A stretch of 64,000 nucleotides of DNA. Origin: an uncultured Bacteroidota bacterium (GTDB lineage: Bacteria > Bacteroidota > Bacteroidia > Chitinophagales > Chitinophagaceae). Below, one piece after another: positions 46,440 to 54,860 of this stretch (positions are counted from its first letter, which is position 1; the number at the start of each line of letters is the position of its first letter). Position numbers and translations under genes: made by a program. The stretch spans positions 205,293-269,292 of the forward strand of contig CAIVKC010000043.1 of NCBI GenBank assembly GCA_903906365.1, read 5' to 3'. The notes beneath the pieces are model-generated. The model did not search any database. It was given only the letters and a program-made list of their open reading frames with translations, and was not told the DNA's origin.

Positions 46440-46560
46440 CAGCATAAAACCCGTTAGCCCGGGTAAGGCCAGGATGGTCTGGACCCGGAAGCAAGGGCCC
46501 CAGTAGCGGAGGACGCCCGTTTTAGCGGGTCACCAGGCAAGCTCCCATCCGGCAGCCTGA
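46440..46560. other. Highly structured GC-rich intergenic element, identity unknown
   Basis: Between the Crp-type gene and the TolC gene (both minus), about 120 bases can fold on either strand. CCGGGT (46459-46464) pairs with ACCCGG (46483-46488), directly stacked on CCAG (46469-46472) / CTGG (46479-46482), with an AAGG bulge. CCCG (46516-46519) pairs with CGGG (46526-46529). A GGGCCC lies at 46495-46500 and GGAG/CTCC segments can close the whole. No open frame explains it. It could be a small RNA or a leader element of the RND operon. It resembles SRP RNA and cobalamin riboswitch pieces only superficially. Confidence 0.4.
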
Positions 46561-46604
46561 TTCACAAAAAAAGGGGGGAAATATATATAAAGAAGCCATA
46601 CCTG

Positions 46605-47243
46605 CTAGATATGCAGATCGATAATTTCAATGACCTGGTTGCGGATGATCTTAATGAGGCCTCTTTCTGCGAGCTTCCTGAGCAGCCTGGAAATGACTTC
46701 CCTGGAGGAATTGAGTTCCTGGGCAATTTCGGTGTTGTTGATGGTAAGGATACTGGTTTTGCGCACCTGCTGCTCACCCTGCAGGTAGTAAAGCAGTTTT
46801 TCATCCATTCTGCGGAAAGCGGTGTGGTCCAGTACGGCCAGGAGTTCCTCAAAACGCTTCCGATAGGTTTCCAGTACAAAATGATACCAGCTTTTGTAGT
46901 CGTTCATCCATTGGTCCATGTACTGCAGTGGTACGGCAATGACGGTGGTTGGACTGATGACCTTTCCCATCACATCGCTTTTTCCCCTGGTGGATACACT
47001 GATCATGGACAGTGCACAGGCCTGCCCCGGCTGCAGGTAATACATGAAATATTCCTGGCCTTCTTCGTCCTCCCGGTAGACCTTGATGAGACCGTCCACA
47101 ATCAGCAGAATGGATTTGAAATACTGGCCCGTCTTCATCAGTATTTCTCCTGTTTCAAAGGTCCTTATCTCCGCATTTTCCTCCAGGTTTTCCAGTAGTC
47201 CGTTTTCAAAGGAGGGAAATGCATTGCGCAATTCCTGGTTCAT
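46605..47243 (-). CDS. Crp/Fnr-family transcription regulator
   Basis: A 212-residue regulator with an N-terminal cyclic-nucleotide-binding beta roll (about 20-140; GEILMKTGQYFKSILLIVDGLIKVY, then PGQACALSM) and a C-terminal winged helix (about 150-205) with the recognition segment NSSREVISRLLRKLAERGLIK. No Fnr-type Cys cluster is seen. It lies directly upstream of the RND efflux operon in the same direction, so it probably controls that operon or is co-regulated with it. The divergent GH30-like gene is another possible target. Confidence 0.88.
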   Translation of the reverse strand: MNQELRNAFPSFENGLLENLEENAEIRTFETGEILMKTGQYFKSILLIVDGLIKVYREDEEGQEYFMYYLQPGQACALSMISVSTRGKSDVMGKVISPTTVIAVPLQYMDQWMNDYKSWYHFVLETYRKRFEELLAVLDHTAFRRMDEKLLYYLQGEQQVRKTSILTINNTEIAQELNSSREVISRLLRKLAERGLIKIIRNQVIEIIDLHI

Positions 47244-47639
47244 GGTTGCTTGGTTGTGTTAGGTCGGCTTATATGCCAGCTTCAGGGTTTGACATGCCCC
47301 CGCCTGTAAGAGGGGTTATTTGCCCCACAAATTTAGCAATGATTTTTGGGTATGGCTCTTTATATCTGCGGAACTGATCCCCTGGAGCCTCAGTCAGTTT
47401 GCCCGGGGGCAAAGGGGATAGACGCCCTCTACCCGGGAACGGTAGGCCGCGCTGATCAAATTCTGATCATTTATAAGCCATTTTTGACTGGCAGCTGCAG
47501 CTTTGCCCAACTCGTGATATCTTTTACCCGCCAAATTTTGGGCAGTACGGCTGAAAGGTCCTCATCCTTTTTTTCTGGGAAGACTTTTACCTTTGGGCTC
47601 CTATTACAGTTATAGTTTACAAATTAAAATGGACGCGTC
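47244..47639. other. Divergent control region between the Crp-type gene and the GH30-like gene
   Basis: About 395 bases without a gene. On the minus strand a TAAATTTG (complement of 47328-47335) fits the -7 pattern for the Crp-type gene but lacks a matching -33. On the plus strand TACCTTTG (47588-47595) is a -7 candidate for the GH30-like gene, again with a poor -33. A perfect TTTGCCC-GG-GGGCAAA palindrome lies at 47398-47413 and CCAAATTTTGG at 47531-47541. Confidence 0.5.
47398..47413. promoter_or_regulatory. Palindromic candidate operator TTTGCCC-GG-GGGCAAA
   Basis: Seven-base perfect arms separated by two bases, midway in the divergent region between the Crp-type regulator and the GH30-like gene. 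It has the size and symmetry of a dimeric regulator site. The binding protein is unknown. Confidence 0.45.
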
Positions 47640-49607
47640 ATGAATAGACATCAAAGCGGGTTATTGGCCGTAGCATTGGTGAGCTGTATTTTTACCTGTA
47701 TGTTCCAGTTTGCGGCCGGGCAGACAGAACTGGAGCCCTGGGGAAACCTACGCGGAATCCGCATCGATGGGCAGCTGATGGATTTCGAGACAGGATACCG
47801 GGTCCTTGACGGCCAGGGACGGACGACGCTGTTTACAGAAAAGGAACGCCAGCATCCCCGTTACAGCAGGATGGGTAAATCACAACTGGTTTTCACCAAC
47901 CTGGACAGTTTATATATTACCCAGGGGGTATCAGACCCCGATAAGGGAACTGCACAGGTTACCTGCCAGCTTTCAGCGCATGCCCCCATGAACCTGGGCG
48001 GCGTTTTTTTTACCATCAGTTTGTCCCCTGCGGATTTTAACGAGCAGTCACTCTTTCCGGTAGAGCCCCGCCATGATGTAAACAAAGACCAGGCACCCTG
48101 GGCGCGGGACGCTTTCCTGTTAACCTCTGCCAGCGGTGTCCGCCTGACATCGGCCCGGATGAACCTGGAAATCACCGCTTCCCATGAGCTGCTGGTTATG
48201 GCCAGAAAGGAAAATGAGAAAGGCAGGTCCCTGATTCGAATATACCTGGCAGTGACCAGCGGGGATATCAAAAACCTCGATCAGTTCCAGGGCCAGTTTA
48301 CCATCAGGGCATCGGGGCCCATAGATCATCAGACGGCTGTGGTAAACCTTAATACCACCCTGACCGGTCGTCCCTTTGATGGGTTTGGGGGAAATTTCCG
48401 GCTCCAAAATCCGGCCATGGATCCCCAGGTCATCGATTATTGCCTGGGTAATATGCGGGTAGCCTGGGGCAGGGTGGAAATGCCCTGGGCCCTGTGGCAG
48501 CCTGATAAGATCAGCGATCCCATCGATTCGGCCAGGGCGGGCAGACTCAACCCCCGGGTAAAGGAGGCCATGGAGATGGCTAAGAGACTCAGCAAAATGG
48601 GTATACCACTGATATTGTCTGCCTGGTTCCCCCCACGCTGGGCCATTGTAGGTAATCCTAATTTCAGGCAGCGCCCTGACGGGGTATGGGGCAACCCGCT
48701 CCAAAAGGAGAATATGGGGGAGATCTATAAATCCATCGGAGACTACCTGGAATACCTCCAGAAGCATTACGGGGTGGAAATTAAATTGTTCTCTTTTAAT
48801 GAGTCGGACCTGGGCATCAATATACGGCAGACGGCTGCGGAGCACGCTGCGCTCATCAAAGGATTGGGTGCTTACCTGGCTGGAAGGGGGATTAAAACCA
48901 AAATGTTGCTCGGAGATAATTCAGACGCCAATACCTTTTCATTCATTGAACCCGCGATGGCCGATCCCGAAGCAAGACCCTATATCGGGGCCATCTCCTT
49001 TCATTCCTGGCGCGGATGGGAAAAAGAGACGCTTCAAAAATGGGCCGATGCCTCCCATAAAATGGATCTGCCGCTGATCGTGGGTGAGGGCAGCATTGAT
49101 GCCGCTGCCTGGAATTACCCGTCCATATTTTCCGAACCCACCTATGCCTTGCAGGAGATCAATTTGTACATCCGCCTGCTTTCCATCTGCCAGCTGGAAA
49201 CCATCCTGCAGTGGCAGCTGACTTCGGATTATTCCCTGCTGGCCGGCGGCGGTCTTTTTGGCAACAATGCCCCGCTGATGCCCACCCAGCGGTTCTGGAA
49301 CTTAAAGCAGCTGGCCTCCACACCCAAGGGTCTTTTTGCCATGCCCATCTCCTCCGACCGCTCCGATATCACTTGTGCGGCCGAAGGCAACAATGCCAAA
49401 AAAGTATATGTCATTCATCTGGTTAATAACGGTGCCCAACGGCCTGTCAGTGTAAAGGGGCTGCCTGTAAAACTAAAGACCCTGCGTATATTCATTACAG
49501 ACAGTCAGCGGGGCATGCAGGAAGGCACCCCCGTGGCCGTTGTCAACGGGGAAGCCCGGTTTTCACTGGAGCCGGGTACCTATACCCAATTGCTGGGTGA
49601 ACTATAA
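47640..49607 (+). CDS. GH30-like clan GH-A glycoside hydrolase
   Basis: A 655-residue secreted protein with a signal peptide (about 1-27, QFAAGQ), an N-terminal beta-rich region (about 30-235) and a (beta/alpha)8 barrel from GRPFDGFGGNFRLQNP (about 243) onward. LSAWFPPRWAIVG matches the GH30 'SxWSPPxW' strand. The probable acid/base is E388 (in FNESDLG, with the preceding Asn387 conserved in clan A) and the nucleophile E483 (in IVGEGSID). The usual GH30 QNEP motif is absent, so it may be a divergent subfamily or a separate clan-A family. A C-terminal beta domain (about 565-655) follows. GH30 members cleave beta-1,6-glucan, beta-1,6-galactan or xylan; which applies here is unknown. Confidence 0.72.
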   Translation: MNRHQSGLLAVALVSCIFTCMFQFAAGQTELEPWGNLRGIRIDGQLMDFETGYRVLDGQGRTTLFTEKERQHPRYSRMGKSQLVFTNLDSLYITQGVSDPDKGTAQVTCQLSAHAPMNLGGVFFTISLSPADFNEQSLFPVEPRHDVNKDQAPWARDAFLLTSASGVRLTSARMNLEITASHELLVMARKENEKGRSLIRIYLAVTSGDIKNLDQFQGQFTIRASGPIDHQTAVVNLNTTLTGRPFDGFGGNFRLQNPAMDPQVIDYCLGNMRVAWGRVEMPWALWQPDKISDPIDSARAGRLNPRVKEAMEMAKRLSKMGIPLILSAWFPPRWAIVGNPNFRQRPDGVWGNPLQKENMGEIYKSIGDYLEYLQKHYGVEIKLFSFNESDLGINIRQTAAEHAALIKGLGAYLAGRGIKTKMLLGDNSDANTFSFIEPAMADPEARPYIGAISFHSWRGWEKETLQKWADASHKMDLPLIVGEGSIDAAAWNYPSIFSEPTYALQEINLYIRLLSICQLETILQWQLTSDYSLLAGGGLFGNNAPLMPTQRFWNLKQLASTPKGLFAMPISSDRSDITCAAEGNNAKKVYVIHLVNNGAQRPVSVKGLPVKLKTLRIFITDSQRGMQEGTPVAVVNGEARFSLEPGTYTQLLGEL

Positions 49608-50127
49608 AGCTTTGGGGAGAAGGGAAAACTATCACTCCATTCGCAATTGCAGGGTAGGTTTGTTGATTTAAACCCAATAAGGACCAATACTATTTTAACC
49701 ATATCCTTCCGGGGACTTTCAGGTTGCTTGGTCAGCTACAGGCATCCCATTGATGTAGCCTAAGCGTTTATACAGATATAGGCACACCGTGTGCCAGCTT
49801 CCCTGCGATAGTGCGACTGGAGACATCATCGGGCACCACCGGGGCGCTTTGTTTTCATGATTCAGACTGGTAATATGGCTGCTTGCACCGCATCATCAGG
49901 AGCAGGCCTCGGTAAAAGTATACCGGTGAGCCGGATGCTATCCCGCGCCCTGCCTAGGTTTTACAGTATTCTGCTTTTGATACACAGGAAAACTATCATG
50001 CCCGGCGGTTTTTGTTAAAATATCGTTCAAATATGTTAAAATAGCATCGTTCTGCTGCAATAAAGCATTCTAAATTTACTTACCAAGAATTGAATTTCTT
50101 TTTTAACGATTTAAAACTATTCTGCTT
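49608..50127. other. Control region upstream of the second susC
   Basis: About 520 bases with no gene. The part 49608-50000 shows nothing recognisable. The last 120 bases are AT-rich and contain a phased repeat (TGTTAAAATA at 50013 and 50034) and a near-consensus -7 element TAAATTTA (50071-50078). No terminator after the GH30-like gene is evident. Confidence 0.5.
50013..50052. repeat. Phased direct repeat upstream of second susC (candidate operator)
   Basis: TGTTAAAATA occurs at 50013-50022 and 50034-50043, exactly 21 bases apart, and each copy is followed by TCGTTC (directly in the first, after GCA in the second). Two helical turns between copies suits tandem binding of a regulator just upstream of the promoter. 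The regulator is unknown. Confidence 0.55.
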
Positions 50128-53100
50128 ATGCGTAGGAAACTTTTGTTTGCCTTTTTACTTTCTGTCATCATTTCTACCTTCTCTTATGCTCAGGAAATGA
50201 CTGTCAACGGGCGTGTTACCGATGAAAAGGGCAATGGTATTTCCGGGGTCACCGTACTGGTGAAGAGCACCAAGAAGGCTGCGCTCACCAATGAAAACGG
50301 TGATTTTTCCATCAACACAAAAAAGGGAGCATTACTCACCTTTAGTTATGTTGGCTATGTTTCCAAAACTTATACGGTTGAGGGCGCTACCCTCAATGTG
50401 TCTTTGGCTGCGGGGGCAAATGACCTCAATGAGGTGGTTGTTACGGCCCTTGGCATCAAAAAGGAAAAAAAGGCGCTGGGTTATGCAGTCACCGAGGTTA
50501 AGGGTGATGAGCTGACACAGGCCCGGTCGGTCAACGTAGCCAATTCCCTGGAGGGTAAGGTGGCCGGTCTCAATATCGTGAGCACCGCAACGGGACCGGG
50601 CGGTTCCAGCCGCATCACCATCAGGGGCAACGCCTCCATTGGCGGCAATAACCAGCCTTTGATTGTGGTAGATGGTATTCCTTTTAATAATGACAATCTT
50701 GGCTCAGTGGGAGAATGGGGTGGACAGGACCAGGGCGATGGTATTTCCAGCCTCAATCCCGATGAAATTGAAAACATCACGGTACTGAAAGGCGGCACGG
50801 CAGCAGCGCTCTATGGTTCCAGGGCTTCCAACGGGGCAATCCTGGTCACCACACGCAGTGGCGGCAAACTGGCCAAGGCCCCGGTCATTGAAGTGGGCAG
50901 CAACGCGGTGCTGGAAAATATCCAGCACGGGACTATCAAAGACTACCAATATGTATATGGTATCGGGGACAAGGGCGCCAATATCCTGCAGGGGGTTAAA
51001 CCCACCAGTGCGGATCCCAACCTGAACCAGACAAACAGTTACGGAGCCAAACTCGACGGTTCTCCCGTCATTCAGTATGACGGTGTAAGCAGGCCCTATT
51101 CTGCGGTCAAGGACAATATGTCCAAGTTTTATAAGACGGGTACCACACTGACCAATACATTTGCGATCAGCGGTACTTCAGACAAAGTGTCCTACCGTTT
51201 TTCAATCAGTGACCTCAATAACCATGGAATCGTCCCCAATAATACCCTGGTACGCGATAACGTGGGTATCAATTTAAATGCACAGCTGAGCAAACGTTTT
51301 TCCGTTTTGTTCAATGGCAAGTATATCAGGGAAACCAACAAAAACCGCCCCAGGGTGTCTGATTCACCCGGAAGCGCCAACTATACCCTCTGGACCATGC
51401 CCACTTCCTTAAGTGTGCTGACCATGAAGGCGAACAAATACAATGCGGACGGTTCTGAAAAAGTCTGGTCCAACAACCAGTATGTGCAGAACCCCTATTT
51501 TGCCGTGGAAGATTACAAGGAGCAGGATATCAAAGACCGCTACATCGGCATAGTGGAACCCAGGTTTAACCTCACCGACTGGCTGTATGTAAAGGGCCGT
51601 ATGGGATTTGATAAATTCAACCGCAGGGAAAATGACATCACTCCCACCGGAACAGGCTATGACCTGGGCGGCGGCTACAATACCAACCTGCGCGATTTCA
51701 GGGAATCCAACCTGGATTTGATGCTGGGTCTTAACAAAAAACTGACCAGTGATTTCAGTCTGGATGCCGTTATCGGAGGCAACAGGATGAAGCAGGTTAC
51801 CAGCATAGACGCTTATGGTGGTGGCCCCTTCAACATCCCGTTCTTTTATGATATCTCCAATATCAGCACACCTTCCAGGTATACCAATTATAATTACTAT
51901 GAAAAAAGGATCAATTCCGTTTATGGAACAGCTGACCTTTCTTTCCGCAATTACCTGTTCTTAAACCTGACCGGCCGCAATGACTGGTTCTCCACCCTGG
52001 CCTCCAATAAGAACTCCATTTTTTATCCATCCGTGGGTGTGAGCTTTGTGGTATCTGATGCCATCAAGCTGCCTGCCGCTGTCACTTTTGCCAAAGTAAG
52101 GGCTTCCTGGGCACAAACAGGGGGTGATACCAATCCCTATGCCCTGTCTCTGACCTATTCACTGACCGGCGCCACACAGGGTTCTCCCCTGGCACAGATC
52201 AACCAGTCACAGGTGCCCAATGCCAAATTGCAGCCCTTCCTGGTTACCAGCTCTGAGATCGGTATCGAAGCCCGGTTGTTCAACCGCATGGGACTGGACC
52301 TGGCCGTATATGACCGCAAAACAACCAATGATATCGTAGGAGCTTCCATTTCACCGGCATCCGGTTACACCAGCGCCCTGTTCAATATCGGTGAAGTCAC
52401 CAATAAGGGCATTGAACTGTTGATCAGCTATAAGGTGGGAAATAATTCAGGACTTACCTGGGAGCCTTCCTTCAATATGGCCTACAACAAAAGCAATGTA
52501 GTCCAGATCTACAAATCACTGGATAAACTATTCATCGAAGAACCCCGTCCGAGAAGCAGTGCCATCTACCAGGTGGTAAACAAGCCCTTCGCCCAGATCC
52601 TGGGTAATGGCTTCTTGCGTGATTCCAAATCCGGACAGGTCATCTTCAATGCGCAGGGACTTCCTGAAACCCAGAGCCTGACTTCCTTTGGTTCCGGTAT
52701 TTCACCATGGACCCTGGGTATTACCAACTCATTTCATTATAAGAACTTCGGCTTCAGTTTCCTCATCGATGCTAAATATGGTGGACATATTTTCTCAGGA
52801 ACAAATGCATTGGCTTCCCGTTACGGGTTGAGCAAGGCAACCCTGCCTGGCAGGGAAACCGGCGTAGTGGGGAAAGGGGTAACAGAATCCGGAGCGCCCA
52901 ATGCAGTAGTGGTCGATGCTGAAACCTATTACAGCAACCTGTACAATTTCGCAGAACCATTTGTATACTCTTCCGATTTCATCAAACTGCGCCAGGTTAT
53001 ATTTGATTACACCATTCCTTCCAGGGTATTTGGTAAAACGCCCTTCAAGGCCGTTGTTATTTCTCTGGTTGGAAGGAACCTGCTGACGCTGATGAAACAT

Positions 53101-53214
53101 ACACCGATCATTGATCCGGAATCAACGTATACAAACAGCAATGCGCAAGGGCAGGAATTTGCAGGCTTGCCGGCCACCAGAACCATGGGTCTTAACCTCA
53201 ATCTGAAATTCTAA
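50128..53214 (+). CDS. SusC-type TonB-dependent outer membrane transporter (locus 2)
   Basis: A 1028-residue SusC/RagA-family importer: signal peptide (about 1-21, FSYAQ), carboxypeptidase-like domain (about 23-100, TVNGRVTDEKGNGISGVTVLVKS), plug with NEVVVTALGIKKEKKALGYA and NSLEGKVAGLNIVS, and a barrel ending in GLNLNLKF. The extended 'ALGIKKEKKALGYAV' plug start is typical of one large SusC subgroup and differs from locus 1, so the two transporters import different ligands. It begins the operon SusC-SusD-FG-GAP-haloperoxidase. Confidence 0.95.
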   Translation: MRRKLLFAFLLSVIISTFSYAQEMTVNGRVTDEKGNGISGVTVLVKSTKKAALTNENGDFSINTKKGALLTFSYVGYVSKTYTVEGATLNVSLAAGANDLNEVVVTALGIKKEKKALGYAVTEVKGDELTQARSVNVANSLEGKVAGLNIVSTATGPGGSSRITIRGNASIGGNNQPLIVVDGIPFNNDNLGSVGEWGGQDQGDGISSLNPDEIENITVLKGGTAAALYGSRASNGAILVTTRSGGKLAKAPVIEVGSNAVLENIQHGTIKDYQYVYGIGDKGANILQGVKPTSADPNLNQTNSYGAKLDGSPVIQYDGVSRPYSAVKDNMSKFYKTGTTLTNTFAISGTSDKVSYRFSISDLNNHGIVPNNTLVRDNVGINLNAQLSKRFSVLFNGKYIRETNKNRPRVSDSPGSANYTLWTMPTSLSVLTMKANKYNADGSEKVWSNNQYVQNPYFAVEDYKEQDIKDRYIGIVEPRFNLTDWLYVKGRMGFDKFNRRENDITPTGTGYDLGGGYNTNLRDFRESNLDLMLGLNKKLTSDFSLDAVIGGNRMKQVTSIDAYGGGPFNIPFFYDISNISTPSRYTNYNYYEKRINSVYGTADLSFRNYLFLNLTGRNDWFSTLASNKNSIFYPSVGVSFVVSDAIKLPAAVTFAKVRASWAQTGGDTNPYALSLTYSLTGATQGSPLAQINQSQVPNAKLQPFLVTSSEIGIEARLFNRMGLDLAVYDRKTTNDIVGASISPASGYTSALFNIGEVTNKGIELLISYKVGNNSGLTWEPSFNMAYNKSNVVQIYKSLDKLFIEEPRPRSSAIYQVVNKPFAQILGNGFLRDSKSGQVIFNAQGLPETQSLTSFGSGISPWTLGITNSFHYKNFGFSFLIDAKYGGHIFSGTNALASRYGLSKATLPGRETGVVGKGVTESGAPNAVVVDAETYYSNLYNFAEPFVYSSDFIKLRQVIFDYTIPSRVFGKTPFKAVVISLVGRNLLTLMKHTPIIDPESTYTNSNAQGQEFAGLPATRTMGLNLNLKF

Positions 53215-53248
53215 TTACCCTCATTCTCACTAACAAAAAAGAAAAATT

Positions 53249-54778
53249 ATGATTCGTAAATTCTTAATATTACTACTCTTTATCACCACTTTGGGTTCTT
53301 GCACCAAGGATTTCAAGACCATCAACATTGATCCGAACAATTCTCCCAAAGTGCCGCTGGACTATTTGCTGGGCCAGACCCAGCTCTATATCGGCGGATC
53401 TGCCGGTGATCCCGGATATGCCACCTGGAGGGCTAACCTGATTTATGCCCTGCCCGCGACACAGATGTTCTCTTCCCTGTCCACCTTCTATGCCGGGGAT
53501 AAATACATCTACCAGGCTGATTTGAGTGAAGCTTATTTTGTGACTCAGTATCCCGAATCTGTTAAAGGACTGGTGGACCTGATCCATCAGGCCTCTGCCG
53601 ATCCCAAGTACGTCAACATCCTTTCCATGGCCAGGATCCTCAAGGCCCTGCAGATGAGTATCATCACCGACCTCTATGGGGATGTACCTTATTCAGAGGC
53701 AGGTCAGGGATTTCTGACCACCAATTTTTCACCTAAGTATGATGCCCAAAAGGATATCTATGCTGACATGCTCAAAGAACTTGATGAAGCAGGTTCTGCT
53801 CTGAGTGCCTCAGCCTATATCCCTGCCAAAGCCGATTTCGTATACGGCGGCGATGTCACCAAGTGGGCCAGTTTTGCCAATTCCCTGATGCTCCGCCTGG
53901 CCATGCGCATGACCAATGTAGACCCCGCCAACGCACAGTTATGGGCCAACAAAGCCCTCACCAAAGGGGTTATGACCAGCAACGACGGAACCTTTGCCAT
54001 CCATTACGCCAATGACGGGGGAACTGCCACCATGAATTCCAACTCCTTTAATATGGGCCCCCCCTCCAGGGCAGAAGTAGCCAAAGGAAGTATCCAGTGG
54101 TCAAAAACATTCATCGATATGATGAAAAGCAGGCAGGATCCGCGTATATCCACCGTTGCGTACTTAAAGACTGGCGATACCACCGCTGCCAACCAAAAGG
54201 GCCTGCCCAGTGGCCTGGATGCAGGACTGCTGATGGCGCTGACCGGCGAATCCGGAGCGGATGCCTATTCCCGCCCCAATCCGATTCTCTGGGACCTAAA
54301 AGATCCTTATATCCTGCTGACCTATGCCGAAGTGGAGTTCATGAAGGCAGAAGCCATTGAAAGGGGCTGGTTCCCGGGTTCAGCTGCCACAGAATATGCG
54401 GCCGGACAGGCTGCTGCCATCAGCCAGCTGGGAGTGGATGTAGGTGCCCCGGTCATTTCAGCCGGAGCCATCGCCGCCTACCAGGCTGCCAATCCTTATC
54501 CTGGCACCACCCTGGCAGACAATCTGACCCAGATACATACTGAAATATTCATACTGGAAGCTTCCACCTTAAACGGTTTTGAAGGCTGGGCCAATTACCG
54601 CCGCACGGGTCTTCCGGTACTGACACCCACCAACTACCCGGGAAATGCCACCAATGGTACCATCATGCGCAGGCTGATATACCCGGTTTCCGAGCAGGGA
54701 GTCAATGCCAACTATAAGACTGCAGTTGCTGCCCAGGGTCCTGATTTATTTACCACACATATGTGGTGGGATAAATAA
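53249..54778 (+). CDS. SusD-like surface lipoprotein, SusD-like_2 type (locus 2)
   Basis: A 509-residue lipoprotein (lipobox LGSC, Cys18) of the shorter SusD-like_2 class rather than the RagB class. The N-terminal FKTINIDPNNSP, the helix VNILSMARILKALQMSIITDLYGDVPYSEA and the WASFANSLMLRLAMRMTNVDP segment are characteristic. It lies 34 bases after susC. In this class the SusCD partner may import peptides or non-starch glycans, so the ligand is open. It ends before a terminator-like hairpin. Confidence 0.92.
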   Translation: MIRKFLILLLFITTLGSCTKDFKTINIDPNNSPKVPLDYLLGQTQLYIGGSAGDPGYATWRANLIYALPATQMFSSLSTFYAGDKYIYQADLSEAYFVTQYPESVKGLVDLIHQASADPKYVNILSMARILKALQMSIITDLYGDVPYSEAGQGFLTTNFSPKYDAQKDIYADMLKELDEAGSALSASAYIPAKADFVYGGDVTKWASFANSLMLRLAMRMTNVDPANAQLWANKALTKGVMTSNDGTFAIHYANDGGTATMNSNSFNMGPPSRAEVAKGSIQWSKTFIDMMKSRQDPRISTVAYLKTGDTTAANQKGLPSGLDAGLLMALTGESGADAYSRPNPILWDLKDPYILLTYAEVEFMKAEAIERGWFPGSAATEYAAGQAAAISQLGVDVGAPVISAGAIAAYQAANPYPGTTLADNLTQIHTEIFILEASTLNGFEGWANYRRTGLPVLTPTNYPGNATNGTIMRRLIYPVSEQGVNANYKTAVAAQGPDLFTTHMWWDK

Positions 54779-54800
54779 GAAGCTCTAATTTTATTATGGA

Positions 54801-54840
54801 AAAGGAAGATAAAATAAGATTTATCTTCCTTTTTTTTTTC
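54801..54840 (+). terminator. Terminator or attenuator between susD and the FG-GAP gene
   Basis: AAAGGAAGATAAA (54801-54813) pairs with TTTATCTTCCTTT (54820-54832) around the loop ATAAGA, and runs into ten T residues. It lies between two genes of one direction, 20 bases before the next ATG, so it probably lowers downstream expression relative to susCD. Alternatively it ends the susCD transcript. Confidence 0.85.
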
Positions 54841-54860
54841 CTGATCAAATCGGTTTTCTT

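Noticed and set aside
46471..46500. SRP RNA (4.5S-like) tip GGTCTGGACCCGGAAGCAAG
   Set aside because: The AGCAGCC strand needed opposite GGTCAGG is missing, and the tetraloop is not closed by the usual CC/GG pairs.
46500..46545. Cobalamin riboswitch on the minus strand
   Set aside because: GGTG and CCGCTACTG are present, but the spacing is wrong and the closing AGxCAGGAxACCTGCC box is absent.
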